A DNA stretch of 19,348 nt from Cerioporus squamosus (Eukaryota; Basidiomycota; Agaricomycetes; Polyporales; Polyporaceae): assembly GCA_022592435.1 (NCBI GenBank), contig JABYQS010000524.1, forward strand, positions 1 to 19,348, in the 5' to 3' direction. The notes beneath the pieces were generated by a model. It was not told the DNA's origin. It saw only the letters and a list, made by a program, of their open reading frames with translations, and did not search any database. Shown here one piece after another: positions 8,211-17,023 of this stretch. The position numbers and the translations under genes are program-made. Numbering within the stretch: the first letter of the stretch is position 1; every line of letters starts with the position of its first letter.

Positions 8211-10159
8211 ATGGCTACTGTTCGCCCGCGCCGTTTGGGTCTTGCATCTGAAGCTTCCGATGGACCGTACCTTCACGTCAACGAAGACATCGAAGTCGCA
8301 CCGTTGCGCTACGGTGAGTGCATCGAGGTTTCCAGCTTGGTTGTCCTTGATGAGAATGAACATTTACAGTGGACGTCGTCACTGCGGCCTGTAGCGTTCG
8401 GGAGGCCCTGCGCACAGCTTCCTGGATGCTCTATTACACGGCTAGTTGTTCTATTGCGTTTCCGACGTAACACATCTCATGATTCCAGTGACTTCAGTTG
8501 ACCTCAATTATTTGACGCCCTTAGTTAAGGTGGAAACCGTATAATTTGGGCCCTTAGTTAAGGGTGGCGTCTAATGGCCCAAATATTTGGGCGCTCTCGT
8601 AAGATCGCAGGCGGCGAATATTGGCCAAATATTTCGTACGCAGGAATAAGCCCAAAAGGCGACCTAAAAATGCACACAAGAGGATTGAACCTGGGCCCAA
8701 AGAAAGCACACAAGACACCATCCAACTAGGCCACCAGGGCTTTCTATGGCTGTCTTTACGAAGATATATATCCCATCTGGCGTTCTGCGTACAATCATCT
8801 ACGGCCGAACCCGGTTCGGCCGTAGATGATTGTACTTATTACTGAGGGTAAGTGTTCGATACATGGAAAGAGTAAGTAACTATATATCGCATTGACATCA
8901 AGACTGTCTATTTGGGCTGGAATAACGACATGCACAAGCACCTTATGTATGGAAAAATTGAACATAACAGTCAGTTGTAAACAGGATAAGATGATAGACA
9001 ATGCGCATGTACTTAGCGGCTCGTTGAAGTGGCGGATTGCCATCGGGGACGTTGCGATTCAGTACACTCAAATAGTCCTATGGCGCAGTTGGACTAAGTG
9101 GTGAAAGTTCTTTATATGGTCAGTTAATCGCTGGTTCAATTCCCTTCGGGTGCATTTTTAGCTCGCTTTTACGCTTCTCTCCACCTGACGAAATATTTGT
9201 TGAATATCTGTCACGTACGATCACAGGAGATCGACCAAATATTTGGCCGATTAGGCGCCTCCCTTAACTAAGGGCCCAAATGATTCGGCTTCCACCTTAA
9301 CTAAGCGCGTCAAATTATTTAGGGTAGCTGATACTAATGATGATTCTCACAGAGCGTTGATATCTTCTGGTTTGTCGCCGCTCGCGACATACTGCGCAGA
9401 GTGATCAAATCAGGTGAGAATGTGCATCGAGGAAGAGTCCTCGCAGTCGACCACGGGGCGGCTACCTTGATCTAGTATGTTCGGATGTTTGTTCATTCCG
9501 TAGCTGCGTATCGTTCTGACCAAGTCTACAGCACCCTTCCCGGAGACAAGCCGGGCACGGTGACTGCCTTCTTTGGCCAGTTGCTCAGTCTGACGGAGTC
9601 GACTGAGTTCAAAAATGTACGTGTCGTTTGTAGGGCTCGGAAGTATGTATTGTACTGAAGACCCGGGTGAACAGAGGCGAGCGGAAGTGGGGAAGAAGCT
9701 CGCGCTGCTGGTCGAGTCTGCACTGGGAAGCAGGGTGGACGACATGATCCTCCTCGATGGCCTTGCGACTCTTCCTGCTAAGCAAGGGAGAGGCTACGCC
9801 AGCGCGCTCGTTAGGACGTTGAACACCATGGTCCGTGCTGCCGATTCCAACCTGCCGACCTGCACCTTGACCTATGCCCGACTTTGTGCATCTTCGCATA
9901 GGCTGACGAGCAGGACCGAGCCGTGTACCTCACCACAGTGGACGCGCAGAAGTTTTACGAGTCGCTCGGGTATCATCTTGTAGCGGAGGAGTTGGTGGGA
10001 GGAGACAACCCATCCTGGAAGGGCGAACCTATCCCCGCAAAACTGGTGAGTTCGAAATTGTTTCTACATATCACACTAAGCTCTCTGACCTGGCTTCTCT
10101 AGATGATGAGGGAGCCTCACTCTGCAAAGAGGACCATGGGTACGGGAACCCCGAGTTGA
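8211..10159 (+). CDS. GNAT-type N-acetyltransferase, copy 1, with a mobile element in an intron
   Basis: Seven exons (8211-8313, 8370-8466, 9355-9413, 9504-9616, 9675-9830, 9902-10045, 10103-10159) join without a stop into 242 residues. GNAT enzymes move an acetyl group from acetyl-CoA to an amine; the substrate here is unknown. Evidence: IFWFVAARDILRRVI near the start of the fold, motif A AKQGRGYASALVRTLN (residues about 160-174, the Q-x-x-G-x-G/A acetyl-CoA loop), and motif B AVYLTTVDAQKFYESLGYHL. Exons 5 and 6 (156 and 144 nt) match the lengths of the paralogue at 11167-12383. Intron 2 (8467-9354) is stretched to 888 nt by an 804-bp inverted-repeat element but keeps a branch-like TACTAAT and an acceptor. 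Intron 3 (9414-9503) is 90 nt and in frame; read through, it encodes RGRVLAVDHG, expected in this fold, then TAG. That boundary is the least certain. Confidence 0.75.
8511..8595 (+). repeat. left terminal inverted repeat
   Basis: Pairs with 9230-9314. It contains the near-palindromic motif CTTAGTTAAGG twice and the perfect 16-bp palindrome GCCCAAATATTTGGGC at 8577-8592. Confidence 0.9.
8671..8740 (-). other. tRNA-like sequence in the left arm
   Basis: On the minus strand, A box TGGCCTAGTTGG (8722-8733) and B box GGTTCAATCC (8682-8691) have the spacing of RNA polymerase III internal promoters. A T-run lies just after the expected 3' end (8666-8670, complement). The T stem does not pair properly, so I do not call a functional tRNA. 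Transcription would run outward into the terminal repeat. It resembles the tRNA-derived head of a SINE. Confidence 0.65.
8789..8835. repeat. perfect 47-nt palindrome (23-bp arms, 1-nt centre)
   Basis: The arm GTACAATCATCTACGGCCGA plus ACC (8789-8811) is followed by one C and then its exact complement (8813-8835). As single-stranded DNA or RNA it would fold into a long perfect hairpin. It lies inside the mobile element, nearer the left arm. Confidence 0.97.
9074..9154 (+). other. tRNA-like sequence in the right arm
   Basis: A box TGGCGCAGTTGG (9081-9092) and B box GGTTCAATTCC (9133-9143), followed by TGCATTTTTAG with a T-run at 9155-9159. The layout mirrors the left arm and the tail TGCATTTTTAG is shared. 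The acceptor stem (AGTCCTA versus CGGGTGC) does not pair and the T stem has two mismatches, so this is a tRNA relic or SINE-type head, not a working tRNA. Confidence 0.65.
9230..9314 (-). repeat. right terminal inverted repeat
   Basis: Complementary to 8511-8595 with about a dozen mismatches. It contains CCAAATATTTGG (9235-9246) and two CCTTAACTAAG-type motifs, matching the left end. Confidence 0.9.
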
Positions 10160-10181
10160 ACACCGGCATGTCATCCTGCGC

Positions 10182-10698
10182 TCAGTGTTTCTCATTATCG
10201 TCTCTCATTCTCGTCTCTGTCTCTGATCTCTTTCGCTCTGTTCGTTTATGTTGCTTCTCTCTCGTCTCGCTCTCGTCTCTCTCCTTTCTTGTTCGTTCCC
10301 GCTCTCTCTCCTTTTTCTCGTCTCCTTCCTCTCTCTCCTCTCTCTGTTCCTTAGGCTCTCTGTTCCGTCTCTCTTCTCTCTCTTCTCTCTTCTGTCTCTC
10401 GTCTTACACTCTTTTTCGTCTCTCATCGTCTCTATCTCGTCGCCGTATTCTCTCTCCCTCTTTTCCATTGTCTCTCATTATCTCCCTCTCTCTCGTCCGT
10501 CTCTCATTTCGCCCCCTCCCCCTCCTCCATCTCTCTCTGCTTCTCTCTGGTCTCTCTTTCTCTTGGTTGCTTCCTCTCTCAAGGCCTCGCTCCCACATCC
10601 ATCGGTTGAGTTCACTTGTCTTGTTTCGAAGGCCCGGTTTCCCTCCCTGCACGGTCCCGCTTGCAGGGTGTAATGTCTCGTCTATTGGCCGGAGTGCA
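10182..10698. repeat. dispersed CT-rich repeat, copy 2
   Basis: Direct copy of 6436-6752. It begins 23 bases after the GNAT stop codon with the same TCAGTGTTTCTCATT. Its CT tract (about 10195-10437) is some 200 bases longer and made of imperfect TCTCTC, CGTCTC and TTCTCTC units instead of pure TC. From 10438 it follows copy 1 closely to about 10698, then the sequences diverge abruptly. It may contribute the 3' UTR of the GNAT gene. Confidence 0.9.
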
Positions 10699-11166
10699 AG
10701 TACGGGCGTTGGGGTTCCAAGGACGACTGATTCCATACAGTGCTTTATCAGTCTGTTTCCCCGAGCTTCTGAAACGGGTCTGAGTCGCGAGTAATCTCAA
10801 AGAGAGGAGGTGCATATCAGCGAGTCCAATGCTCCTTGTTCTCGGACAGCCTGACTCGCCGTAGCATGTGGCTGCAATAACAGTTCAGTACACGCTCTGA
10901 CGTTGCAAGTGAGCGGCTTGCGATGACGAACACCCTGACCACCGCACGTGCGGTCGCACACTCGGGAGTTGAGCTCAAGGGTTGCATCATCAACAGAAAG
11001 GTCAGGCCTGGGGTCACGCAATCCATGGCCCGGGTGCCTGGTGTGGTGGGAACAAGTTGATACTAGTGCGGGGCGGGGCGCTCATCCTGCACCATCATGC
11101 CGGCGAGCGTCCATATGCATGTGGAGGCTTGAAACGCTGCTCCTGCGCAGTGTGGCAGTACATAGC
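10699..11166. other. upstream region of the second GNAT copy, no gene seen
   Basis: No splice-consistent reading frame on either strand. Presumably the promoter of the gene starting at 11167; no clear TATA box. Confidence 0.5.
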
Positions 11167-12383
11167 ATGGTTGCCTACGACTCCGAAGATGAGAAGGCTG
11201 CCCTACTGGGAGGCGGGCCTCCGACTTACGGGAGCCTCCAAACTTTGGACGACGACATCGAGGTGAAGCCGTTGCGTATTGTGAGTCAAATCCTGTCCAC
11301 ATGATAGGGTATAGCGACTGATTGGACTCCGGTTCGACGCGGACACAGCCGATGTACCTCAAGCAGCCAGTAACACCTATACCGCAACTCGCGTCGAGTC
11401 TTTAGTACGCTACGTCGACGTTGGTCCCTCTTCTACTACTTATACACTGCGCAGCAATGAGCACTGACTCAGTCTTCACGTCCTTGCTATAGGTGTTTGG
11501 TTCGACGCCATTGTCAGCGTCGTGCACGAAGCTGTTGATTGCCTTGAATTACGCGGACGAGGTGCGCCGCGGTCGCGTATACACCATCAACAATGGCGAC
11601 TCCAATTTGTCGTAGTGTGTGACGTGCGCTCCAGTGCTCGTCGGCAAATAGCTGACCACAGTTTGCTTTCTATAGCCGCGAAGCTGGAGAGAAGAGGAGC
11701 GGACGGCTGGTGACCTGGATCAGTGCGTTGGTCGACCCATTCAAGTCTACCGAGGCGCGCAAGGTTCGTTTGCGAACGACAACGACGATACACTGAATCT
11801 GACACTGGCCACTCATCTCGACCATCACGTAGAGGGAAAAGGAGGTTGTGACGAAGCTGAGAGCCATGATCAAGTCGGCGCTGGGTGAAAGGGTCAACGA
11901 CATGATGGAACTCACGGGGCTGGCCACTGCGCCTGCCGCGCAAGGACATGGATACGCCACCGCCCTCGTGAGGGTTCTCAATGAGATAGTGAGACCTCGC
12001 ACCTTGATCTATGCATGCTCGCGAATATGCTAACCCGCAGTGTCGTTTGTGCGGGGATAGGCGGACGCGAAGGGTCGCGCGGTATATGTATTCACGGACG
12101 ACGCGAAATGGTTCTATGAAGAACTTGGCTACGTGCTCGTCGCGGAGGATTGGGCGGGCGTGGACAATCCTAAGTGGACGGGTGACCCTGTGCCACTTCG
12201 TATAGTGAGTTGGACGAGTCCAGTTGAGGCGTGGCTGTCTGACTGACTCCGTGCTAGATGGTGAGGGAGCCCAAGTCGGCGGGAGGATTCGTGGATGTGG
12301 AAGAGGGACTGGCGTCGGATCTGAAAGCCTCAGAGGCTATGCGCGGGTTTCCAAACCACATTCAAGTTGGACTGCGTTGGTAG
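11167..12383 (+). CDS. GNAT-type N-acetyltransferase, copy 2, 5' half possibly damaged
   Basis: Paralogue of the gene at 8211-10159, same strand. Clear exons: 11167-11280 (ending DDDIEVKPLRI, versus NEDIEVAPLRY in copy 1), 11676-11763, 11833-11988, 12061-12204 and 12258-12383. The acetyl-CoA motif reads AAQGHGYATALVRVLNEI and motif B AVYVFTDDAKWFYEELGYVL. Exons of 156 and 144 nt equal those of copy 1; the last exon is longer, giving a different C-terminal tail. In the first half, exon 1 ends in phase 0 where phase 1 is needed, and the exon at 11493-11611 matches copy 1 in one frame at its start (after GTGTTT) and in another at its end (RGRVYTINNG). So either one-base losses have occurred or splicing differs from my model. 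The C-terminal half is sound. Substrate unknown. Confidence 0.68.
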
Positions 12384-12658
12384 AGTTAATGTTACAGGGC
12401 ATTCCAGGTCGCTGGCCGAGATGGGTAGTATATGAAAGCTGTCCGCGACAAGGGCGAGTGAGCCCACCGCATAACCTGGGGAACATGCGATCAACCACCG
12501 CTCGGAGTTGTGGCGTGGGGGAGGAATTGCGCACCGGCGATGAGCTCGACGAAGAAGAAGAGGTCAGAAGGAGGAGGTTAAGTTCGACCTGAGTGCTCTG
12601 CTTCTTGAGACGGGAGACATCTAGCGCCGATACTTCCACAACTTCTTCATCTCTGACC
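12384..12658. other. short intergenic region before CGI121
   Basis: No gene seen. It contains a purine-rich patch (GACGAAGAAGAAGAGG near 12549) and must hold the CGI121 promoter within less than 300 bases of the GNAT stop. Confidence 0.5.
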
Positions 12659-13432
12659 ATGCAGTCTTTTCACTATTCGCACCTACCTTCCGAGTTCTCG
12701 AAAGTACACGTCGCGTTGTTTACGGATGTTACGAACTCAGCAGAAATCCGAAGCCGGATCGTTCGAGCGGCGCAGCTCGAAGGACTTGATGGCGAAACCG
12801 AGCGTGAAGCCGTCAACTTCGCGTTCTTAGATGCCCGTCTGGTAGGTGCAAGAGCGTCATCAGCCGCTGCCGCCGCATGCTGACGCGGGCGTACCTCTTA
12901 ATGCGCAGATCTGCAGTCCGCTGCATCTGCAGACTGCGGTATATCAGGCCATTCTTGCGCAGGTGCAAGGGAACATCCGGACCAAGACGGTCCACTCCGA
13001 GATCCTCTGGGCTCTCAATCCCACGAACAATGTGAGCGTTCCCTCACAGTCAGGAGCACTGTGCTCACAAGTAGCAGATCACAGAGGCGATCCGGCGATA
13101 TGGGGTAGCAGACACCACGACTGCACTGATTGTGGTGCGGATCTGTTCCCCCGAGCTGGAGAACGTCGAGCAGCGCATGCGTGCTGTCGTTTCTGGCACT
13201 TTGTCCCCGCTGAATGCGTTGACCGATATTACAGACTGGGCGAGCGTGAAGAAGGTACGCAAGTTGTTTCATTTGAGCTGTGGATGGAACTGATGCCGAG
13301 GCTGGCTTGCAGTACTACAAACTGAACGGCGAGCCTGCGCTGAAGGCGGTCGCGAAAGACCTTGTGCGGGAACGCGTTATGGTCGAGGAGATCGTGACAA
13401 GCTCCATCGCGATGAAAAGCGTCATGGCATAG
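12659..13432 (+). CDS. CGI121: EKC/KEOPS complex subunit CGI121
   Basis: Four exons (12659-12841, 12909-13031, 13078-13254, 13313-13432), all introns in phase 0, encode 200 residues with no break, a normal length for the family. CGI121 (TPRKB in animals) binds the kinase Bud32 and tRNA in the KEOPS complex, which makes threonylcarbamoyl-adenosine at position 37 of ANN-decoding tRNAs; the complex is also linked to telomere upkeep. Diagnostic stretches are VNFAFLDARL, then LHLQTAVYQAILAQ and TKTVHSEILWALNPTNNITE (the strongly conserved core), EAIRRYGVADTTTALIVVRI, and the C-terminal YYKLNGEPALK with a final helix. The introns are 46-67 nt. It is transcribed in the same direction as SCO1 downstream. 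Confidence 0.93.
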
Positions 13433-13732
13433 CTGCAGACGGGCTATTGCTGAGCAGCAGAAAATGGGGCCGGTCCCCGAGGAAGTGCAGACGAGTGACG
13501 CCGAGTCCCCGAGGGCGTAGATTCTTCAGGAAGTGTAGATTACTGTATGATTACTACCGAACTGGACATCTTGGACTGTCCACAGGAACGTCCCAGCCTT
13601 TGCGTGCTGGAAAGAGTTAGTTGGATGTGAGTATGTACTTCGAGTAAGTGGCCAGTTGCCTAGATCTGCCGAGCCGCGACTCGTCCGGTCCGATTTGCCC
13701 AAGTACATGGGCAAGCTAGGGTTAGGAGTCCA
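13433..13732. other. intergenic region between CGI121 and SCO1
   Basis: Three hundred bases containing the CGI121 3' region and the SCO1 promoter. No gene, repeat or clear TATA box seen. Confidence 0.5.
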
Positions 13733-14849
13733 ATGTCTGCCTGCACACTCTCCGCCACCGTCTCTCGGGCTCTCGCCTCGTCCTCTCGACGGTCCCTGTC
13801 CGTACGCCATGCCAAGGCTGTATCCAGAGCAACATCCTGCGCGGGGCTAGCCGGCTCGTCGCGGAGAGCGTACTCGCAAGACCCGTCAAACCCGCTACAG
13901 CAGACCTCTGCTGGGACCCGCGACAAGTCCACAGTAGGAGTACGTTCGACTACCAGATCTGCCGGGGAAAGAACGTCGTCACTGATACGACACTCAAGGT
14001 ATTCACGCCGAAAGCTGCGATTCTGTTTGTCGCGACAGGCGTCGGGCTGTTTTTCTACTTCCGGAACGAGAAGGAGAAGTTGCTCGAGCAGAAGCGTGCG
14101 TCTGCTTCCGTCCGCTCCTCTCACCCCCATCCAACTGAACATACCACCTCCCTCTGTGCTGTCTGTCGGACATGCCGTTGCTTGTTGACGACGTGCAGGC
14201 AAAGAACGCGAGGACCAGGTGGTCGGCAGGCCGCAAGTCGGCGGTCCGTTCAGCCTCACCACGCACAAAGGCGAGCCGTTCACAGAGAAGGACCTCCTAG
14301 GCAAATGGAGCCTCATCTACTTTGGGTTCACCAACTGCCCCGACATATGTCCCGAGGAGCTCGACAAGATGAGCGCCGCCGTCGACAAGCTCGGTGCGTC
14401 CCGTCCGCCTTACTAACTCGCGCTCGCGCTTGTCCTGCCTATGTACTCATTCGCACCCACATCCCTGGCGCACGCACACACGCACGCATGCAGACAAGGA
14501 GTACGGCCCCATCGTGCAGCCGATCTTCATCTCTGTGGACCCCGCACGGGACACGGTGCCCCAGGTCGCGCGCTACGTGCGGGAGTTCCACCCGCGGCTC
14601 GTCGGGCTCACGGGCGACTACGCGACGCTCAAGGCGACGTGCAAGGCGTACAGGGTGTACTTCTCGACGCCCCCGAACGCGAAGGCGGACGACGACTATC
14701 TCGTCGACCACTCGATCTTCTTCTACTTCATGGACCCGAACGGGCAGTTTGTGGATGCGTTCGGGAAGGCTAACACGGAGGGGGATGTGGTGGAGCGGGT
14801 GAAGAAGGAGATTGCGCGGTGGGAGGCGGAGACGGGGAGGAAGGTGTGA
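13733..14849 (+). CDS. SCO1: mitochondrial copper chaperone SCO1
   Basis: Four exons (13733-13933, 13999-14095, 14199-14393, 14494-14849) encode 282 residues without a break. SCO proteins sit in the mitochondrial inner membrane facing the intermembrane space and help deliver copper to the CuA site of cytochrome oxidase subunit 2. The N-terminus is rich in Arg, Ser and Ala without acids for about 48 residues (mitochondrial presequence). One membrane span follows ([16 protein letters not shown], about 73-88), then a thioredoxin-like domain. The copper-binding CPDIC gives Cys146 and Cys150, and His237 in [20 protein letters not shown] is the third ligand. [10 protein letters not shown] is also typical. 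Exon 1 ends ACA|GTAGGA; an unspliced frame through that intron is open for some distance, so the first junction is slightly less certain than the others. Confidence 0.95.
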
Positions 14850-15048
14850 GGGGTGGGTGGAGTATGTTTGGGAAGGGGAGGGAGGAAGAGGGGGAGAGTA
14901 CGTTACGTGCATGTTTGCGGGCGCCGCTCGGCTAGTAATCCACCCTACTCATGACACTCACCCGGGATAAGTCGTCTTGGGCGGTGAAGCGAGAGCACAC
15001 TGGATATGTGCAACGAAAGCAAGATGCGATATGAACTTGTCTAGTACA
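14850..15048. other. convergent 3' ends of SCO1 and the complex I subunit gene
   Basis: About 200 bases between two stop codons on opposite strands. The first part is purine-rich (GGGAGGGAGGAAGAGGGGGA near 14877). No gene seen; the 3' UTRs probably meet here. Confidence 0.6.
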
Positions 15049-15525
15049 TCACTCCTCCTCGGCAGCGGCGGTCTTGCGTTTCGAGAGCTCTTTCATCCGG
15101 CGCATGTAGCTGTGGGGCGTAAGCACCTACACTGTAGCGCATACGGCAACAGGTAACTTACTCCTCGTACTGGCACCTGGGTTGACGTTGCTTCAGACAT
15201 GGACTCGACCATGTTAGGTACGGACGGGACTCACTTCTCGTACGCATGCCTCTCATTCTCGCACTCCCATGGGAGGTACAGCTTCTCTTTGCGGCAGACG
15301 TTCAGTGGGATGAGCAGCCTGTATCACAGCCAACCGAGCGCGTTCCGGAGGCAATGTGGACCAGAAGTTATGGTTGGAATATGGGAGGACAGCAGGTGCA
15401 TTTCAGTACGCGGTAGACAAAGCGGAGAAGGATGTGGAAGCGCACGCAGAGCACTGGTCCCTCCAGCCGAGGGGCACCTTGGCCGCCTTGAGCTCTGTTT
15501 GAGATGCCGTTGTTGAGGAGGTCAT
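15049..15525 (-). CDS. NDUFB7: NADH:ubiquinone oxidoreductase subunit, NDUFB7/B18 type
   Basis: Four exons on the minus strand (15525-15446, 15318-15235, 15176-15162, 15109-15049), all introns in phase 2, encode 79 residues. NDUFB7 is an accessory subunit of the membrane arm of mitochondrial complex I on the intermembrane-space side and is imported and oxidised by the Mia40 route. The twin CX9C motif is complete: Cys25 and Cys35 (C-SALLIPLNV-C), Cys46 and Cys56 (C-ENERHAYEK-C). LKAAKVPLGWRDQC before it and YMRRMKELSKRK after it are typical. Exon 3 is only 15 nt (rest of a Lys codon, then CQYE and part of Asp), so automated annotation may miss this gene; no long open frame covers it. The first intron is 127 nt, the longest ordinary one nearby. 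The acidic AAAEEE tail ends at TGA. Confidence 0.92.
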
Positions 15526-15785
15526 GGTCGTGGTGAGCGTCGTGGTAGCCGTCGCTCAACGCTTCCGACCGTCCGTCTAATAGGCGCCTACACGGATCCT
15601 ACGTAGGTTAGGGTTTGAGGCCTGACATCCCAGAACGCGAACATACTAGGTAAGATGATCCGAGCTGGTAGACAAGTCTGACGTGCTGCAAGAGATGGTG
15701 ATGTACAGTATATTCCGAGAGAAGATGACAACGACTGCTATCAAGGAAGAAAAGTCATGCAGACGAGCCGCCGCGGCCCTCGGGC

Positions 15786-17023
15786 TCATTTCTTCTGCTG
15801 GTCCTTCATACTCATCTCGATCGCCCGCTTGATCGCGTCTTCCTCGCTCTCCTCCTCGTCCCCGCCGCCCTCTGCCATCTCGACGTCCTGCTGCTGCGAG
15901 AGGGCGAGCGCCCGTGCCAGCATCGCGTCCTCGTCCTCCTCGTCCTCTTCCGGTTGCAGCGGCCGCTGCCGTAGCTGGGGGTTGTGCAGCTGCTGGTGTG
16001 GGGGCAGCGGGCGCAGCAGCGGGTGCGGGTGCACTTGCTGGTGCTGGCGCCGCGGTCGAGGACGAAGCTCCACCCTCTTGTTGCTGCGCAGCTGCGGCTT
16101 GGCGGGCTTGCTCTTCCTCCATGGACATGCGCAGTGCCTACAGAAGGTGTGGTGCCAGAGGTGAGAGGACTGCGCTATGATGTGGTTTCAGCGAGAGGTG
16201 ACCCACCATTGCAAGCTCCGGGTCGAGGCTTGGGTCGACACCGAACTCGAATCCGCCGGCGCCGCCGCTGGGTCCTGCGGCATCGCCCATGGCTTCTTCT
16301 GGGATCCCACGGTCGCCAGCAAGGATGGGGGATGTGAGGACCATGTCGGAGAGTAGATGTGCACCTGGTGGCACGGAGAGGTAATGTCTGCGCGTGGCGT
16401 AACTTAGTATGCTTGGATGCAAGCGGTTGCACAGCGTGAAGAAACGCACGAGTTGTCTCCGGTGGTGACGTTCTCAACAAAAGTCTTGAGGATACTCCGC
16501 TCGCCCTCCTCGATACCGTCCCCGAACGCAACAATGTCGACAGCGACGTTGTTCTTCTTGAGGCGTTTGGCGAGCTTGACCATGAACTTCTCGTCCGCGG
16601 CCTGGTCCTCGAGCGGGGAGCCGACGAAGACGACTATGCGCTGGCGGAGGTTCTTGTTCGATCTGTGCTTGAGGGCGAGGAGGGCCTTCTCGATGGCATT
16701 GGGGATGTTGGTGGTCCCGCCGAGCTTGTCCTCCGCGGAGTTGATGGCGTTCAGTATTGAGCCGATCTCTTTGGTGTTTGTTACGAGCACTTCTGGACTG
16801 CACCGCGGGTGAGCGTGCAGCGAAGCTGAATACATGACGGTGGTACAGACCCCTTGCCGGCCATGGTCATGAAGCCGACGGTGTTCTCTGGGTTGGAGTC
16901 GACCTTTGTCTGGAAGAGGGTTGTGACGGCGTCTGCCTGAGCGCGGAACCGGTCTGGCTGGTAGTCGCCATTGCGCATGTACTCTGAGTTGTCGACGAGG
17001 ATGACGGTGGCTTCGAGAGGCAT
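15786..17023 (-). CDS. RPN10: 26S proteasome subunit RPN10, with a one-base frame break
   Basis: Four exons on the minus strand (17023-16851, 16797-16450, 16387-16207, 16137-15786). RPN10 is a ubiquitin receptor at the base-lid junction of the 19S particle. The N-terminal von Willebrand A domain starts MPLEATVILVDNSEYMRNGD with the conserved Asp11 and runs through IVVFVGSPLEDQ and VDIVAFGDG. The first ubiquitin-interacting motif spans the exon 3/4 junction (DPELAM|ALRMSMEEE). An Ala/Pro/Gln linker follows. The second motif (DEDAMLARALALSQ) and the tail AIKRAIEMSMKDQQKK are in another frame: exon 4 is 352 nt and the total is one base over a multiple of three. Removing one C from the CCCCC run near 15976-15980 would join them. 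Taken literally, the protein keeps one UIM and ends in Gly/Arg-rich sequence. An assembly indel is the simplest reading. Confidence 0.9.

Larger units (their letters stand above)
8511..9314. mobile_element. 804-bp non-autonomous element with inverted repeats and tRNA-like arms
   Basis: The ends TTTGACGCCCTTAGTTAAGG (left) and the complement of the right end, TTTGACGCGCTTAGTTAAGG, begin inverted repeats of about 85 bp. Looser inverted similarity continues inward to about 165 bases. TTA flanks both sides (8508-8510 and 9315-9317), consistent with a 3-bp target duplication as made by PIF/Harbinger-type transposases; family assignment is inference. No transposase is encoded. Both arms carry outward-pointing tRNA-like sequences ending in T-runs, and a perfect 47-nt palindrome sits between them. 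It lies inside an intron of the GNAT gene, in a position where the sister gene has no insert. Confidence 0.88.

Noticed and set aside
9074..9154. Functional tRNA gene in the right arm of the element
   Set aside because: A and B boxes are good, but the acceptor stem does not pair, the T stem has two mismatches and no anticodon arm forms, so I describe it only as tRNA-like.
13660..14316. 218-codon minus-strand open frame
   Set aside because: It lies opposite SCO1, whose exons, motifs and splice sites are clear. High third-position GC creates such shadows.
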